A DNA stretch of 64,000 nt, taken from contig CM053331.1 in assembly GCA_028583605.1 (NCBI GenBank), forward strand, positions 1,304,501 to 1,368,500, given 5' to 3'. Source of the stretch: Dastarcus helophoroides (taxonomy: Eukaryota > Arthropoda > Insecta > Coleoptera > Bothrideridae). Of this stretch, positions 35,430 to 48,008 are shown piece after piece (the stretch's first letter is position 1; each line of letters starts with the position of its first letter). Under the pieces are notes generated by a model. The model searched no databases and was not told the origin of the DNA. It saw nothing but the letters and a program-made list of their open reading frames with translations. The position numbers and the translations under genes were made by a program.

Positions 35430-35772
35430 TGTAACGAAATGTAAATTGTAGAATTAAGACATAAAAAAAGTTTCTCGAAAGATCTGATAAGGGGATAACG
35501 AAACACACGGCAGATAAGCGTTCCAGAAATTTTGGCAAACGATAAGCCTTATCTGCCGAAAAATTCTAGAAGCCGGGAGCCAAAACTATATAAGGCGGTC
35601 AGCTTTCCCTCGAGTTAGTTAGAGTCAGTCAGTGTAATTAGTGAGTTAGTAATTAGAAGTAAATAAGTGAGTTCATTATTCCGTTGTAGTGTTTCCAATT
35701 GAATTTGAAAATAAAGTGGGTATTACTCAATTCACATGTTAATAATCAATTCGAACCAATAAGCGCGTAACA
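35430..35772 (+). mobile_element. Solo LTR 2, structurally complete, heat-shock-element-like U3
   Basis: 343 bp starting TGTAACGAAATG and ending GCGCGTAACA, so TG...CA termini. Three HSE-like palindromes precede the TATA box: TTCTCGAA at 35472, TTCCAGAA at 35521 and TTCTAGAA at 35564. An 11-bp inverted pair, CGGCAGATAAG (35508-35518) and CTTATCTGCCG (35548-35558), encloses the middle one. TATATAAG is at 35587-35594, an AGTCAGTCAGTG initiator-like stretch near 35623 and AATAAA at 35710-35715. U3-R-U5 order is therefore intact. Flanks are CATAT and ATTTG, so there is no exact target duplication. No internal retrotransposon sequence adjoins it. It interrupts the 23-bp superfamily. Confidence 0.85.
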
Positions 35773-36429
35773 ATTTGGTCAGATTTTGACAAATTCAAAT
35801 TGAAAATTTGACGATATTCGAATTGAAATGTGACCAAATTGAAGTTCAAATACGAGCAACTTAGAATTTAAACTTTAATGAAACCGAAACTGGAATTTTG
35901 ACGAGCTTTAAAGTTATATTGAAATAAAAATATTTGTTATCCTTAAGCTCGAATTTGTCTATCTGCAACTTCAAAATTGACGAGCCCCAAAATTTATTTT
36001 GACTCAAACTTGAATTTTTGCAAGCCCTAAAAGCCAACTTGCAACCCCAAAGTGGATGAATCTTATAGTTTAAATTTAACAAGCCTTAAATTCGCACAAT
36101 TTTTAAGCTCAAATTTTTACAACCTCTCCAAAATTGACGAGTCTTAGAGTTTAAATTTGACAAAATTTAGGTTTGAGCTATCACAAGCCCTAAGCTTAAT
36201 TTACAAGGAATCTGTTATTCCAAAATGAACGAGTATTACAGTTTAATTTCGATAAAGTGTTTAACTCAAGCCATTTGTAATCTTTAAGCTCGAATTTGTC
36301 TATCTGGAACTGCAAAACTGATAAACCCCAAAAATAAATTGTGACAAGCCTGAAATTTAAAATTTTATAATATAAAATCAAATCTTAATGAATTCGTAAC
36401 ACCCAAATTGACTCAGTTTTTTCTTACGA
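35773..36429. repeat. Degenerate 23-bp superfamily edge
   Basis: Irregular units such as ACGAGCTTTAAAGT, ACAAGCCCTAAAAG and TTAAGCTCGAATTTGTC. Phrases such as TTAAGCTCGAATTTGTCTAT recur near 35942 and 36285. This is the worn shoulder of the next array. Confidence 0.65.
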
Positions 36430-39400
36430 GCCTCAAACTAAAAAGTTTTACAAGCCCTAAACTAGAAATTTTTACGAAACTGTAACTTAAATTTAGACAA
36501 ACCGTAAACTACAATTTATACAAACCTTAAACTACAATTCGGACAAATCTTAAACTAGAATTTGGAAAAACCTAAAACTACAATTTAGACAAGACTTAAA
36601 TTAGAATTAAGACGAACCTTAATTCAGAATATAGACAAACCCTAAACTACAACTTAGATAAACCTTAACCTACAATTTAGACAAGCTTGAATAAAAATGT
36701 AGTCAAACCCTTAATTACAATTTAGACAAACCTTATATTAGAATTTAGACAAACCTTAAAGTACAATTTAAACCAAGCCTAAACTACAATTCAGACAAAC
36801 CCTAAACTAAAATTTAGACATTGTAGTTTAATTAGTTTAATTGTAGTTTAAGTACAATTTAGACAAGTTTTAAATTAGAATTTGTACAAACTTTAAACTA
36901 GAATTTAGACAAACCCTAAACTACAATTTAGACAAACCTTAAGTTAAAATTTAGACAAACCCCAAACTACAATTTAGACAAACCTTAAACTACCATTTAG
37001 ACAAACCTTAAACTACAATTTAGACAAACCTAAAACTATTTTTTGGATAACCTTTAAACTACAATTTAGACAAGTTTAAATTAGAATTTAGACAAACCCA
37101 AAACTACAATTTAGACAAACCCTATTCTAAAACTTAGACAAAACCTAAACTACAATTTACAAAAACCTTAAATTCCAATTTGGACAAGCCTAGAATACTA
37201 GAACTAGAATATAGACAAACCTTAAACTACAATTTAGACATACTTTTATTTAGAATTTATACAAATTTTAAACTAGAATTTAGACAAACCCTAAACTGCA
37301 ATTTAGACAAACCTTAAACCATAATTTAGACAAACCTTAAACTATAATTTAGACAACCTTTAAACTACATTTTAGACAAGTTTAAATTAAAATTTAGACA
37401 AACCCAAAACTACAATTTAGACAACCCCTCTTCTAGAACTTAGACAAAACCTAAACTACAATTTACACAAACCTTAAACTCCAATTTGGACAACCCTTAA
37501 ACAAGAATATAGGCAAACCTTAAACTACAATTTAGACATACCTTTAATTAGAATTTGGACAAACTTTAAACTAGAATTTAGACAAACCCTAAGCTACAAT
37601 TTAGACAAACTTTAAACTAAAATTTGGACAAACTCTAAACTACAATTTGGACAAACCTTAAACTACAATTTAGCCAAATCCTAAACTAAAATATAGGCAA
37701 ACCTTAAACTACAGTTTAGACATACCTTTAATTAGAATTTAGACCAATTTTAAACTAGAATTTAGACAAATCTTGGACTATAATTTGGACAAACTCTAAA
37801 CTACAATTTGGACAAAACTTAAACTACAATTTAGACAAACCTTAAACTTTAATTTAGACAATTTTTAAACTACAATTTAGACAAGTTTAAATTAGAATTT
37901 AGACAAATCTTAAACTACAATTTAGACAAACCCTATTCTAGAATTTAGACAAAACCTAAACTAAAATGTAGACAAGTTCCATTCTAGAACTTAGACAAAA
38001 CCTAAGCTACAATTTAGACAAACCTTAAATTACAATTTAGACATACCTTTAATTAGAATTTAGACAAACTTTAAACTAGAATTTAGACAAACCCTAAACT
38101 ACAATTTAGACAAACCTTAAACTACAATTCAGACAAACCTAAAAATAGAATTTAGACAAACCTTAAACTACAATTGAGACAAGTTTAAATTAGTATTGAG
38201 ACAAAACCTAGACTACAATTCAGATAAACCTTATAGTAGAATTTAGACAAACCTTAAATTATAATTTAGACAAATCTTAAACTACAATTTAGGCAAACGT
38301 GAAACTAGAATTAAGAGAAACCTTAAACTATAATTTAGACAAATCTTAAACTACAATTTAGGCAAACGTTAAACTACAATTTAGACCAAACTTAATTTAG
38401 AATTTAGAAAAACCTTAAACTACAATTTAGACAAGCCTTAAATTAGAATTTACACAAACTTTAAACTAGAATTTGGACAAACCCCAAACTACAATTTGGA
38501 CAAACTTTAAATCAAAATTTAGACAAATCATAAACTACAACTTAGACATACCTTAAACTACAATTTGGACAAACCTTACACTAGAATTTAGACAACCCTT
38601 AAACTACAATTTAAACAAGTTTAAACTAGAATTTAGGCAAACCCTAAACTACAATTTAGATAAAGCCTAAACTACAATTTAGACAAAATTTAATTTAGAA
38701 TTTAGACAAACCTTAAACTACAATTTAGACAAACCTTAAATTAGAATTTAGACAAACTTTAAACTAGAATTTAGACAAACCTTAAACTACAATTTAGACA
38801 AACCTTGAACTACAAGTTAGACAAACCTTAAACTAGAATTTAGACAAGCCCTATTCTAGAACTTAGACAAAACCTAAATTACAATTTGGACAAACACTAA
38901 ACTACAATTTAAACAAACCTTAAACTAAAATTTAGAAAAACCTCAAACTACAATTTAGACATACCTTTAATTAGAATTTGGAGAAACCTTAAACTTGAAT
39001 TTAGACAAACGCTAAACTACAATTTAGACAAACCCTAAACTACAATTCAGACAAACCTTAAAATAGAATTTAGACAAACCCTAAACTACAATTGAGACAA
39101 GTTTAAATTAGTATTGAGACAAACCCCCTAAACTACCATTTAAATAAACCTTATACTAGAATTTAGACAAACCTTAATTTAGAATTTACACAAACCTTAA
39201 ATTACAATTTAGACATACCTTTAATTAGAATTTAGACAAACTTTAAACTAGAATTTAGACAAATCCCAAACTACAATTTAGACAAACTTCAAATCAAAAT
39301 TTAGACAAACCGTAAACTACAATTTAGACAAACCCTAAACTACAATTTGGACAAGCCTTTAAACTACATGCTGGACAAGTTTAAACTAGAATTTAGACAA

Positions 39401-41935
39401 ACCCTGAACTACAAATTAGACAAAACCTAAACTACAATTTAGACAACACTTAATTGAGAATTTAGACAAACTTTAAACTAGAATTTAGACAAGCCTTAAA
39501 ATAAAATTTAGACAAACTTTAAACTAAAATTTAGACAAACCCTAAACTACAATTTGGACAAATTTTAAACTTAAATTTAAACAAACCCTTAATTAAAATT
39601 TAGACAAACCTTAAACTACAATTCAGACAAATCTTAAACTAGAATTTAGACAAACTCTATTCTAAAACTTAGACAAAACCTAAACTACAATTTAGACAAA
39701 TCTTAAGCTACAATTTAAACAAACCTTAAACTAGAATTTAGGCATACCTTAAACTACAAATTAGACAAACCTTAAACTCTAATTTAGACAAGCCTTAAAC
39801 TAGAATATAAACAAACCTTAAACGACAATTTAGACATACCTTTAATTGGAATTTAGACAAACTTTAAACTAAAATTTAGACAAACTCTAAACTACAATTT
39901 GGACAAAACGTGAACTACAATTTAGACAAACCTTAAACTTTAATTTAGACAATTTTTAAACTACAATTTAGACAAGTTTAAATTAGAATTTAGACAAAAC
40001 CTAAACTACAATTTAGACAAACCCTATGCTAGAACTTAGACAAAACCTAAACTACAATTTAGACAAACCTTAAACTTACAATTTAGATCAATACCTTAAA
40101 CTATGAATTTACACACAAACTTTAAACTACAATTTAGACCATACCCTTAACTAGCAATTTAGACAAAGCTTAAACTACAATTCAGACAAACCCTAAACTA
40201 AAATTTAGACAAACCTTAAACTACAATTCAGATTAATACTTAAATACAGTAATAGACAATACCGTAAACTACAATGAGACAAGTTAAATTAGTATTGAGA
40301 CAAACCCTAAACTACAATTTAGATAAACCTTATACTACAATTTAGACAAGCTTTCAACTACAATTTAGACAAACCTTAAACTACAATTCAGACAAACCCT
40401 AAACTGCAATTTAGACCAAACTTAATTTAGAATTTAGACAAACCTCAAACTACAATTTAGACAAGCCTTATAATAAAATTTAGACAAACATTAAACTAGA
40501 ATTTAGACAAACACTAAACTACAATTTAGACAAACTTTAAACCTAAATTTAGACAAACCTTAAACCAAAAATTAGGCAACCTTTAAACTACAATTTAGAC
40601 AAGCTTTAAACTAGAATTTGGACAAACCCTGAACTACAATTTAGATTAGAGACTAAACTACAATTTAGACAAAACTAAATGTAGAATTTGGACGAACCTT
40701 AAACTACAGTTTAGATAAGACTTAAATTAGAATTTCAGACAAAGCTTAAACTACAATTTAGACAAACCTTAAACTACAATTCAGACAAACCTTAAACTAG
40801 AATTTAGACAATTCTTAAACTACAATTTAGACAAATTTAAATTAGAATTTAGACAAACCCAAAATTACAATTTAGACAAACGCTATTCTAAAGCTTACAC
40901 ATAACCTAAACTACAATTTAGACAAACCTCAAGCTACAATTCAAATAAACCTTAAACTAGAATTTAGGCAAACCTTAAACTACAATTTAGACATACTTTT
41001 AATTAGAATTTAGACAAACTTTAAACTACAATTTAGACAAACCTTAAACTACAATTCAGACAAACCTTAAAATAGAATTTAGACAAACCTAAAACTACAA
41101 TTGAGACAAGTTTAAATTAGTATTGAGACAAACCCTAAACTACAATTTAGATAAACCTTTTACTAGAATTTAGACAAACCTTAAACTACAATTTGGACAA
41201 ACCTTAAACTACAATTTAAACAAACCTTAATTTAGAATTTAGACAAACCCTTAGCTACAATCTAGACAAAGCCTAAACTACAGTTTAGACAACGCTTAAT
41301 TTAGAATTTAGACAAACCCTAAACTACAATTTAGACAAACCTTAAACTACAATTCAGACAAACCTTAAAATAGAATTTAAACAAACCTAAAACTACAGTT
41401 GAGACAAGTTTAAATTAGTATTGAGACAAACCCTAAACTACAATTTAGATAAATTTTATACTAGAATTTAGACAAACCTTAAACTACAATTTGGACAAAC
41501 CTTAAACTACAATTTAAACAAACCTTAATTTATAATTTAGGCAAATCCTTAACTACAATCTAGACAAAGCCTAAACTACAGTTTAGACAACACTTAATTT
41601 AGAATTTAGACAAACCTCAAACTACAATTTAGACAGACTTTAATTTACAATTCAGACAAACCTAAAAATAGAATATATTATTTATTATTATTTAAATTAG
41701 TATTGAGACAAACCCTAAACTACAATTTAGACAAATCCTTAGCTAGAATTTAGACAAACCCTAAACTACAATTTAGACAAGTCTTAAACTAGAATTTAGT
41801 CAAACCTTAAACTATAATTTAGACAAACCTTAAACTAGAATTTAGATAAACCCTAAACTACAATTTAAACAAGCCTTAAACTAGAATTTAGTCAAACCTT
41901 GAACTAGAATTTAGACAAACCTAGAATTTGGATTA
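36430..41935 (+). repeat. 23-bp array, subfamily B (AAACCTTAAACTACAATTTAGAC)
   Basis: About 240 units of 23 bp, AAACCTTAAACTACAATTTAGAC, with CTACAA/CTAGAA alternation and occasional half units (ACAAGTTTAAATTAG). Larger repeats are embedded. A block with AAAATAGAATTTAGACAAAC followed by TTGAGACAAGTTTAAATTAG recurs near 38.13, 39.06, 41.07 and 41.37 kb. The last two are about 299 bp apart, exactly 13 units. A short ATATATTATTTATTATTA tract breaks the array near 41.68 kb. Confidence 0.95.
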
Positions 41936-42294
41936 GCTTTAAACTCAAACTTTGGCACATAATTTTTGATGGGCATTAAATTCGAAGACAATATACGAAC
42001 TTTCAGGAGCACAAGAGTCGAATTTTAACTACTTTAATGGTCGAACTTTGACGAGCCTTAACCTAAAAGTTGATGAGCCCTAAACCTAAATTTTTAGAAC
42101 AATTAAACCAAGCTCTAAACTAAAACTTTGGCGAACTTTAATTTAAATTAGAACAAAACTTAAACACAAATGAAAGCCTAAAATTCTCTATTTGACGAAC
42201 CGTAAATTAGAATTTTCATTGGTTGACAAGTTTCAACTAAAATTTTAAATCATAAACCTTACTTGAATAGTTGAACGTGCCAAAATTGAATCAA
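41936..42294. other. Degenerate spacer between 23-bp subfamilies
   Basis: Irregular fragments (GACGAGCCTTAACC, GATGAGCCCTAAACC) with no clean period. Confidence 0.6.
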
Positions 42295-43214
42295 CCTAAA
42301 TATTTAATGAATTTTAAATCTGAATTTTAACAAGCCCTAAACTCAAATTTATTCAAACCCTAAACTAGTATTTTAACAAGACTTAAACTCAAATTTTAAC
42401 AAACCTTCAACTCAAATTTTAACAAACCCTAAACTCAAATTTTAACAAACCTTAAACTCAAATTTTAACAAACCTTAAACTCGAATTTTAACAAACCTTA
42501 ACTCAAATTTTAACAAACCTTAAACTCAAATTTTAACAAACCTTAAACTCAAATTTTAACAAACCTTAAACTCGAATTTTAACAAACCTTAAACTCAAAT
42601 TTTAACAAACCTTAAACTCAAATTTTAACAAACCTTAAACTCAAATTTTAACAAACCTTAAACTCGGATTTTAACAAACCTTAAACCCAAATTTTAACAA
42701 ACCTTAAACTCAAATTTTAACAAACCTTAAACTCAAATTTTAACAAACCTTAAACTCGAATTTTAACAAACCTTAACTCAAATTTTAACAAACCCTAAAC
42801 TCAAATTTTAACAAACCTTAAACTCGAATTTTAACAAACCTTAAACTCGAATTTTAACAAACCTTAAACTCGGATTTTAACAAACCCTAAACTCAAATTT
42901 TAACAAACCCTAAACTCGGATTTTAACAAACCTTAAACCCAAATTTTAATAAACCTTAAACTCAAATTTTAACAAACCTTAAACTCAAATTTTAACAAAC
43001 CTTAAACTCAAATTTTAACAAACCTTAAACTCCAATTTTAACAAACCTTAAACTCAAATTTTAACAAACCCTGAACTTAAATTTTAACAAATCTTAAACT
43101 TGAATTTTAACAAACCTTAGATTCAAATTTTAACAAACCTTAAACTCAAATTTTAACAAACCTTAAACTCAAATTTTAACAAACCTTAAACTCAGATTAT
43201 AATAAACCTTGAAT
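42295..43214 (+). repeat. 23-bp array, subfamily C (ACAAACCTTAAACTCAAATTTTA)
   Basis: About 40 highly uniform 23-bp units AACAAACCTTAAACTCAAATTTT with CTCAAA/CTCGAA variants. Two units are shortened to TTAACTCAAA. It is the most homogeneous of the three 23-bp blocks and shares the CAAACCTTAAACT core and orientation with A and B. Confidence 0.96.
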
Positions 43215-44597
43215 TTGAAAGTTGACGAGTTTTAGAGTTAAATATTGGCAAGAGTTTGACTCGAATTTTTGTATAAGGACTTCGGTGGATTATTGACGTT
43301 GTTTCGGAGTAAAACAAAATCTTCCGGTGCGGCGTACAAAGCGTAGCAGCTGTATTTAGCGCAAAACTGAGAAAAAGAACCGGCGCATCGACATTCCCGT
43401 TTGATTTTTATAGTGTCATTTTCCTCGTCGCAAAAACACGTTAAGTCTCGAACAAAGTACAATGTCGCTTGAAATTCCGCTAGAAAACGACAAAAACGCA
43501 ACAAAAAGTCAACGGCAAGACTAGTCGCGCTCGGTACATTAATTACGGTACGGCCGGGGTCGCAAAGTGAGCCCGATCGTTGCAACTAGTGATAATTGAT
43601 TGTACGAAGAAGAAGATCGTATGGTTTTATCGTTACGTAAAGAAGGTTCGCCAGTCTGCATTCTTGCGGACGTTGGAAGACATCGAACGGCGGACATCTT
43701 GGCGCCATTCATGGCGATGGTCAGGAAATGTCAAGGGCGAAGCTCCGATGGCCGATTGTGAACCGCACATTAACCGCATTTTTACCCAATTGACTAGCCG
43801 CGCGGGGAATAACCCCCGACCATCTTGACGCGAAAGGGTACAGAAAGCTTTGAACTTTATGGTGGAATAATCACCGAAATTACAGCACGTGTTAACAATA
43901 GGTTTACTTAAGACGTATTTAACAAAGTATTTTGCATAATTTTGATTAATGATCTGTTTCTCTTTGGTAATATATCCCATTATATCCAGTGGTAATTGCA
44001 AGAATTACAGGGGATCACAATACCAGTTGACTAACCAACGACAAATATGTTGATATTTAGGATTTGATTTTGAAACTTTGAATGTAATTGATGCACTTTT
44101 ATTGAAATCTTTTGGCCAAAAGAAGTGCGAAATTCCCTAATTATATTCGCGCTTCATTGGTAAGGTTACCGGACCGAGTCGAGTTGCCGCAGTTGCCAGA
44201 TACCTTTCGAATTCGAAAGGAAAACATCGATTGATAAACGCCTCGATAATTTACGATCGATACGGCCCGAAAAAAAAACCAATAAAAAATGAAATATGCA
44301 TACTAATTAAAGCGATCGAAAAATGAACCGTACGCAAAATAAATCAAAGCGAGTCGAAAGTAACTTAGTATATAAACGATAATCTGCGTGTGATTCATAA
44401 GGTCAAATTTAAAATTCAAATTGAACAGGTGTCGTTAACCGATCCGCAATTTAATTGAAATGGATCCGGTCTTGCGAAAATCTCGTCTGATTTGAGATCG
44501 CCAAGCTACGTGATGATAACTCTCATGGGATATATTTTAAGATTGATAGCAGCTTAACTGTTTATTTAAAGGATAACATATTTTCGAAAGTTCTTAC
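43215..44597. other. Unique, locally CpG-richer DNA with unassigned open frames
   Basis: From about 43.26 to 43.83 kb the base composition shifts to more GC and CpG than the surrounding DNA. Three open frames overlap here: minus 43238-43585 (115 codons, Cys-rich in its middle, running into the array edge), plus 43580-43828 and minus 43633-44001. None shows a domain I recognise, and frames open on both strands argue against firm coding. It could be a fragment of a gene's first exon or promoter. The remainder to 44.6 kb is AT-rich and featureless. Confidence 0.35.
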
Positions 44598-45400
44598 TGA
44601 GTCAATCTCGAGATTAAATTGTAGCTGAGTTATACCCTAAGCTTCAGTTTGAATCATAAGGCAGACTCAGCTTCAGGTTAGTTTAAATTGTAGCCGAGTC
44701 AAACTCCAAGCTTCAGTTTTAATTGTAGCTCAGTAATAACCCAAGCTTCTATTTGAATTGTAAGGCAGACTCTAAGCTTCAGTTTACTTTGAATTATAGC
44801 TGAGTCGAACTCCAAGCTTCAGTTTTATTTATAGCTGTATCGGACCCCAACTTCCAGTCTGAATTGTAACTAGTCCAGTTCGAAGTTTAAGTTGCAACTG
44901 AATCTGTGTTAGACCTCAAACTTCAGTTTAAATTGTAGCTGAGTCAAACCCAAAGCTTCAGTTTAAATTGTAGCTGAGTCAGACTTCAAGCTTCAGTTTT
45001 ATTTGTAGCTGTATAGGACCCCAAGTTCCAGTCTGGATTCTAGCTAGCCAAGTTCGAAGTTTAAGTTGCAATTGAAGCTGTGTTAGACTTCAAACTTCAG
45101 TTTAAATTGTAGCTGAGTCAGACACCAAGCTTTAGTTTAAATTGTAGCTGAGTCAGACCCAAAAAGTCTGTATTGTAGTCGAGTCAGGTTTGAAGTTATA
45201 TCTTAAGCTTCGTTTTGGATCGTAAAGCAGACTCCAATCCTCAGTTTACTTTCAGCTGTAGCTGAGTCAAATTCCAAGCTTCAGTTTTAATTGTACCTCA
45301 ATTATACTCTATTCTTCAGTTTCGATCGTAGACTCTACAGTTTAGTTTGAATTGGAGCTGAGTCAAACTCCAAGCTTCAGTTATATTTGTAGCTGAGTCG
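44598..45400 (+). repeat. 35-bp repeats around GTAGCTGAGTCAGAC
   Basis: Tandem units of roughly 35 bp: AGTTTGAATTGTAGCTGAGT, then CAGACCCCAAGCTTC. They vary in length and order. This is the irregular left part of the array, before homogenisation into the 614-bp HOR. Confidence 0.9.
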
Positions 45401-48008
45401 AACCCCAAGCTTTAGTCTGAATTCTAGCTGAGCTAGGTTTAAAGTTTAGTTTGTAATTAAAGCTGTGTTAGACTCCAAGTTTCAGTTTGAATTGTAGCCG
45501 AGTCAGACCCCAAGCTTCAGGTTAAATTGTAGCTGAGTCATACTTCAAGCTTTAGTCTGAATTCTAGCTGAGCTAGGTTTAAAGTTTAGTTTGTAATTAA
45601 AGCTGTGTTAGACTCCAAGTTTCAGTTTGAATTGTAGCCGAGTCAGACCCCAAGCTTTAGTTTAAATTGTAGCTGAGTCATACTTCAAGATTCAGTCTGA
45701 ATATTAGCTAGCCAGGTTCGAAGTTTAAGTTTCAATTGAAGATGTGTTACTCTTCAAACTTCAGTTTAAATTGTAGCTTAGTCAGATCCCAACTTCAGTT
45801 TAAATTGTAGCCGAGTCAGAACTCAAAAGTATGAATTGTAGCTGAGCCAGGTTCGAAGTTTAAGTTTCAATTGAAGTCAGGTTTTAATTGAGTCAGCTTT
45901 TAATCGAAGCTGTGTTAGACTCCAAGCTTCAGTTTTAATTGTTGCTCAGTTATACCTCAAGCTTCGTTTTGGATCGTAAAGCAGACTCTAATCTTCAGTT
46001 TAGTTTCAACTGTAGCTGAGTCAAATTCTAAGCTTCAGTTTTATTTGTAGCTCAGTTATACTCTATTCTTCGGTTTCGATCATAGACTCTACAGTTTAGT
46101 TTGAATTGGAGCTGCGTCAAACTCCAAGCTTCAGTTTTATTTGTAGCTGAGTCGGACCTCAAGCTTTAGTCTGAATTCTAGCTGAGCCAGGTTTAAAGTT
46201 TAGTTTGTAATTAAAGCTGTGTTAGACTCCAAGTTTTAGTTTGAATTGTAGCCGAGTCAGACCCCAACTTTAGTTTAAATTGTAGCTGAGTCATACTTCA
46301 AGATTCAGTCTGAATACTAGCTAGTCAGGTTCGAAGTTTAAATTTCAATTGAAGCTGTGTTACTCTTCAAACTTCAGTTTAAATTGTAGCTTAGTCAGAT
46401 CCCAACTTCAGTTTAAATTGTAGCTGAGTCAGAACTCAAAAGTATGAATTGTAGCTGAGCCAGGTTCGAAGTTTAAGTTTCAATTGAAGTCAGGTTTTAA
46501 TTGAGTCAGTTTTTAATCGAAGCTGTGTTAGACTCCAAGCTTCAGTTTTAATTGTTGCTCAGTTATACCTCAAGCTTCGTTTTGGATCGTAAAGCAGACT
46601 CTAATCTTCAGTTTAGTTTCAACTGTAGCTGAGTCAAAGTCTAAGCTTCAGTTTTATTTGTAGCTCAGTTATACTCTATTCTTCGGTTTCGATCATAGAC
46701 TCTACAGTTTAGTTTGAATTGGAGCTGCGTCAAACTCCAAGCTTCAGTTATATTTGTAGCTGAGTCGGACCTCAAGCTCCAGTCTGAATTCTAGCTGAGC
46801 CAGGTTTAAAGTTTAGTTTGTAATTAAAGCTGTGTTAGACTCCAAGTTTCAGTTTGAATTGTAGCCGAGTCAGACCCCAAGCTTTAGTTTAAATTGTAGC
46901 TGAGTCATACTTCAAGATTCAGTCTGAATATTAGCTAGCTAGGTTCGAAGTTTAAGTTTCAATTGAAGCTGTGTTACTCTTCAAACTTCAGTTTAAGTTG
47001 TAGCTTAGTCAGATCCCAACTTCAGTTTAAATTATAGCCGAGTCAGAACTCAAAAGTATGAATTGTAGCTGAGCCAGGTTCGAAGTTTAAGTTTCAATTG
47101 AAGTCAGGTTTTAATTGAGTCAGCTTTTAATCGAAGCTGTGTTACACTCCAAGCTTCAGTTTTAATTGTTGCTCAGTTATACCTCAAGCTTCGTTTTGGA
47201 TCGTAAAGCAGACTCTAATCTTCAGTTTAGTTTCAGCTGTAGCTGAGTCAAAGTCTAAGCTTCAGTTTTATTTGTAGCTCAGTTATACTCTATTCTTCGG
47301 TTTCGATCATAGACTCTACAGTTTAGTTTGAATTGGAGCTGCGTCAAACTCCAAGCTTCAGTTTTATTTGTAGCTGAGTCGGACCTCAAGCTCCAGTCTG
47401 AATTCTAGCTGAGCCAGGTTTAAAGTTTAGTTTGTAATTAAAGCTGTGTTAGACTCCAAGTTTTAGTTTGAATTGTAGCCGAGTCAGACCCCAAGCTTTA
47501 GTTTAAATTGTAGCTGAGTCATACTTCAAGATTCAGTCTGAATATTAGCTAGTCAGGTTCGAAGTTTAAATTTCAATTGAAGCTGTGTTACTCTTCAAAC
47601 TTCAGTTTAAGTTGTAGCTTAGTCAGATCCCAACTTCAGTTTAAATTATAGCCGAGTCAGAACTCAAAGGTATGAATTGTAGTTGAGCCGGGTTCGAAGT
47701 TTAAGTTTCAATTGAAGTCAGGTTTTAATTGAGTCAGCTTTTAATCGAAGCTGTGTTACACTCCAAGCTTCAGTTTTAATTGTTGCTCAGTTATACCTCA
47801 AGCTTCGTTTTGGATCGTAAAGCAGACTCTAATCTTCAGTTTAGTTTCAGCTGTAGCTGAGTCAAAGTCTAAGCTTCAGTTTTATTTGTAGCTCAGTTAT
47901 ACTTTATTCTTCGGTTTCGATCGTAGACTCTACAGTTTAGTTTGAATTGGAGCTGCGTCAAACTCCAAGCTTCAGTTTTATTTGTAGCTGAGTCGGACTC
48001 CAAGCTCT
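45401..48008 (+). repeat. 614-bp higher-order repeat, about 4 copies
   Basis: The 35-bp units are fixed into a HOR. Marker TTGAAGTCAGGTTTTAATTG occurs at 45871, 46484, 47098 and 47712, spacings of 613, 614 and 614 bp. Units share private segments (TCGGTTTCGATCATAGACTC, AAGCAGACTCTAATCTTCAG). A roughly 125-bp sub-block is repeated back to back near 45.42-45.66 kb. Copies look about 97-99% alike by eye. Confidence 0.93.

Noticed and set aside
28956..43214. CCCTAA / TTAGGG hexamers suggesting interstitial telomere repeats
   Set aside because: The hexamer occurs once per 23-bp unit as part of CAAGCCCTAA and is never in tandem. Many units have CCTTAA instead.
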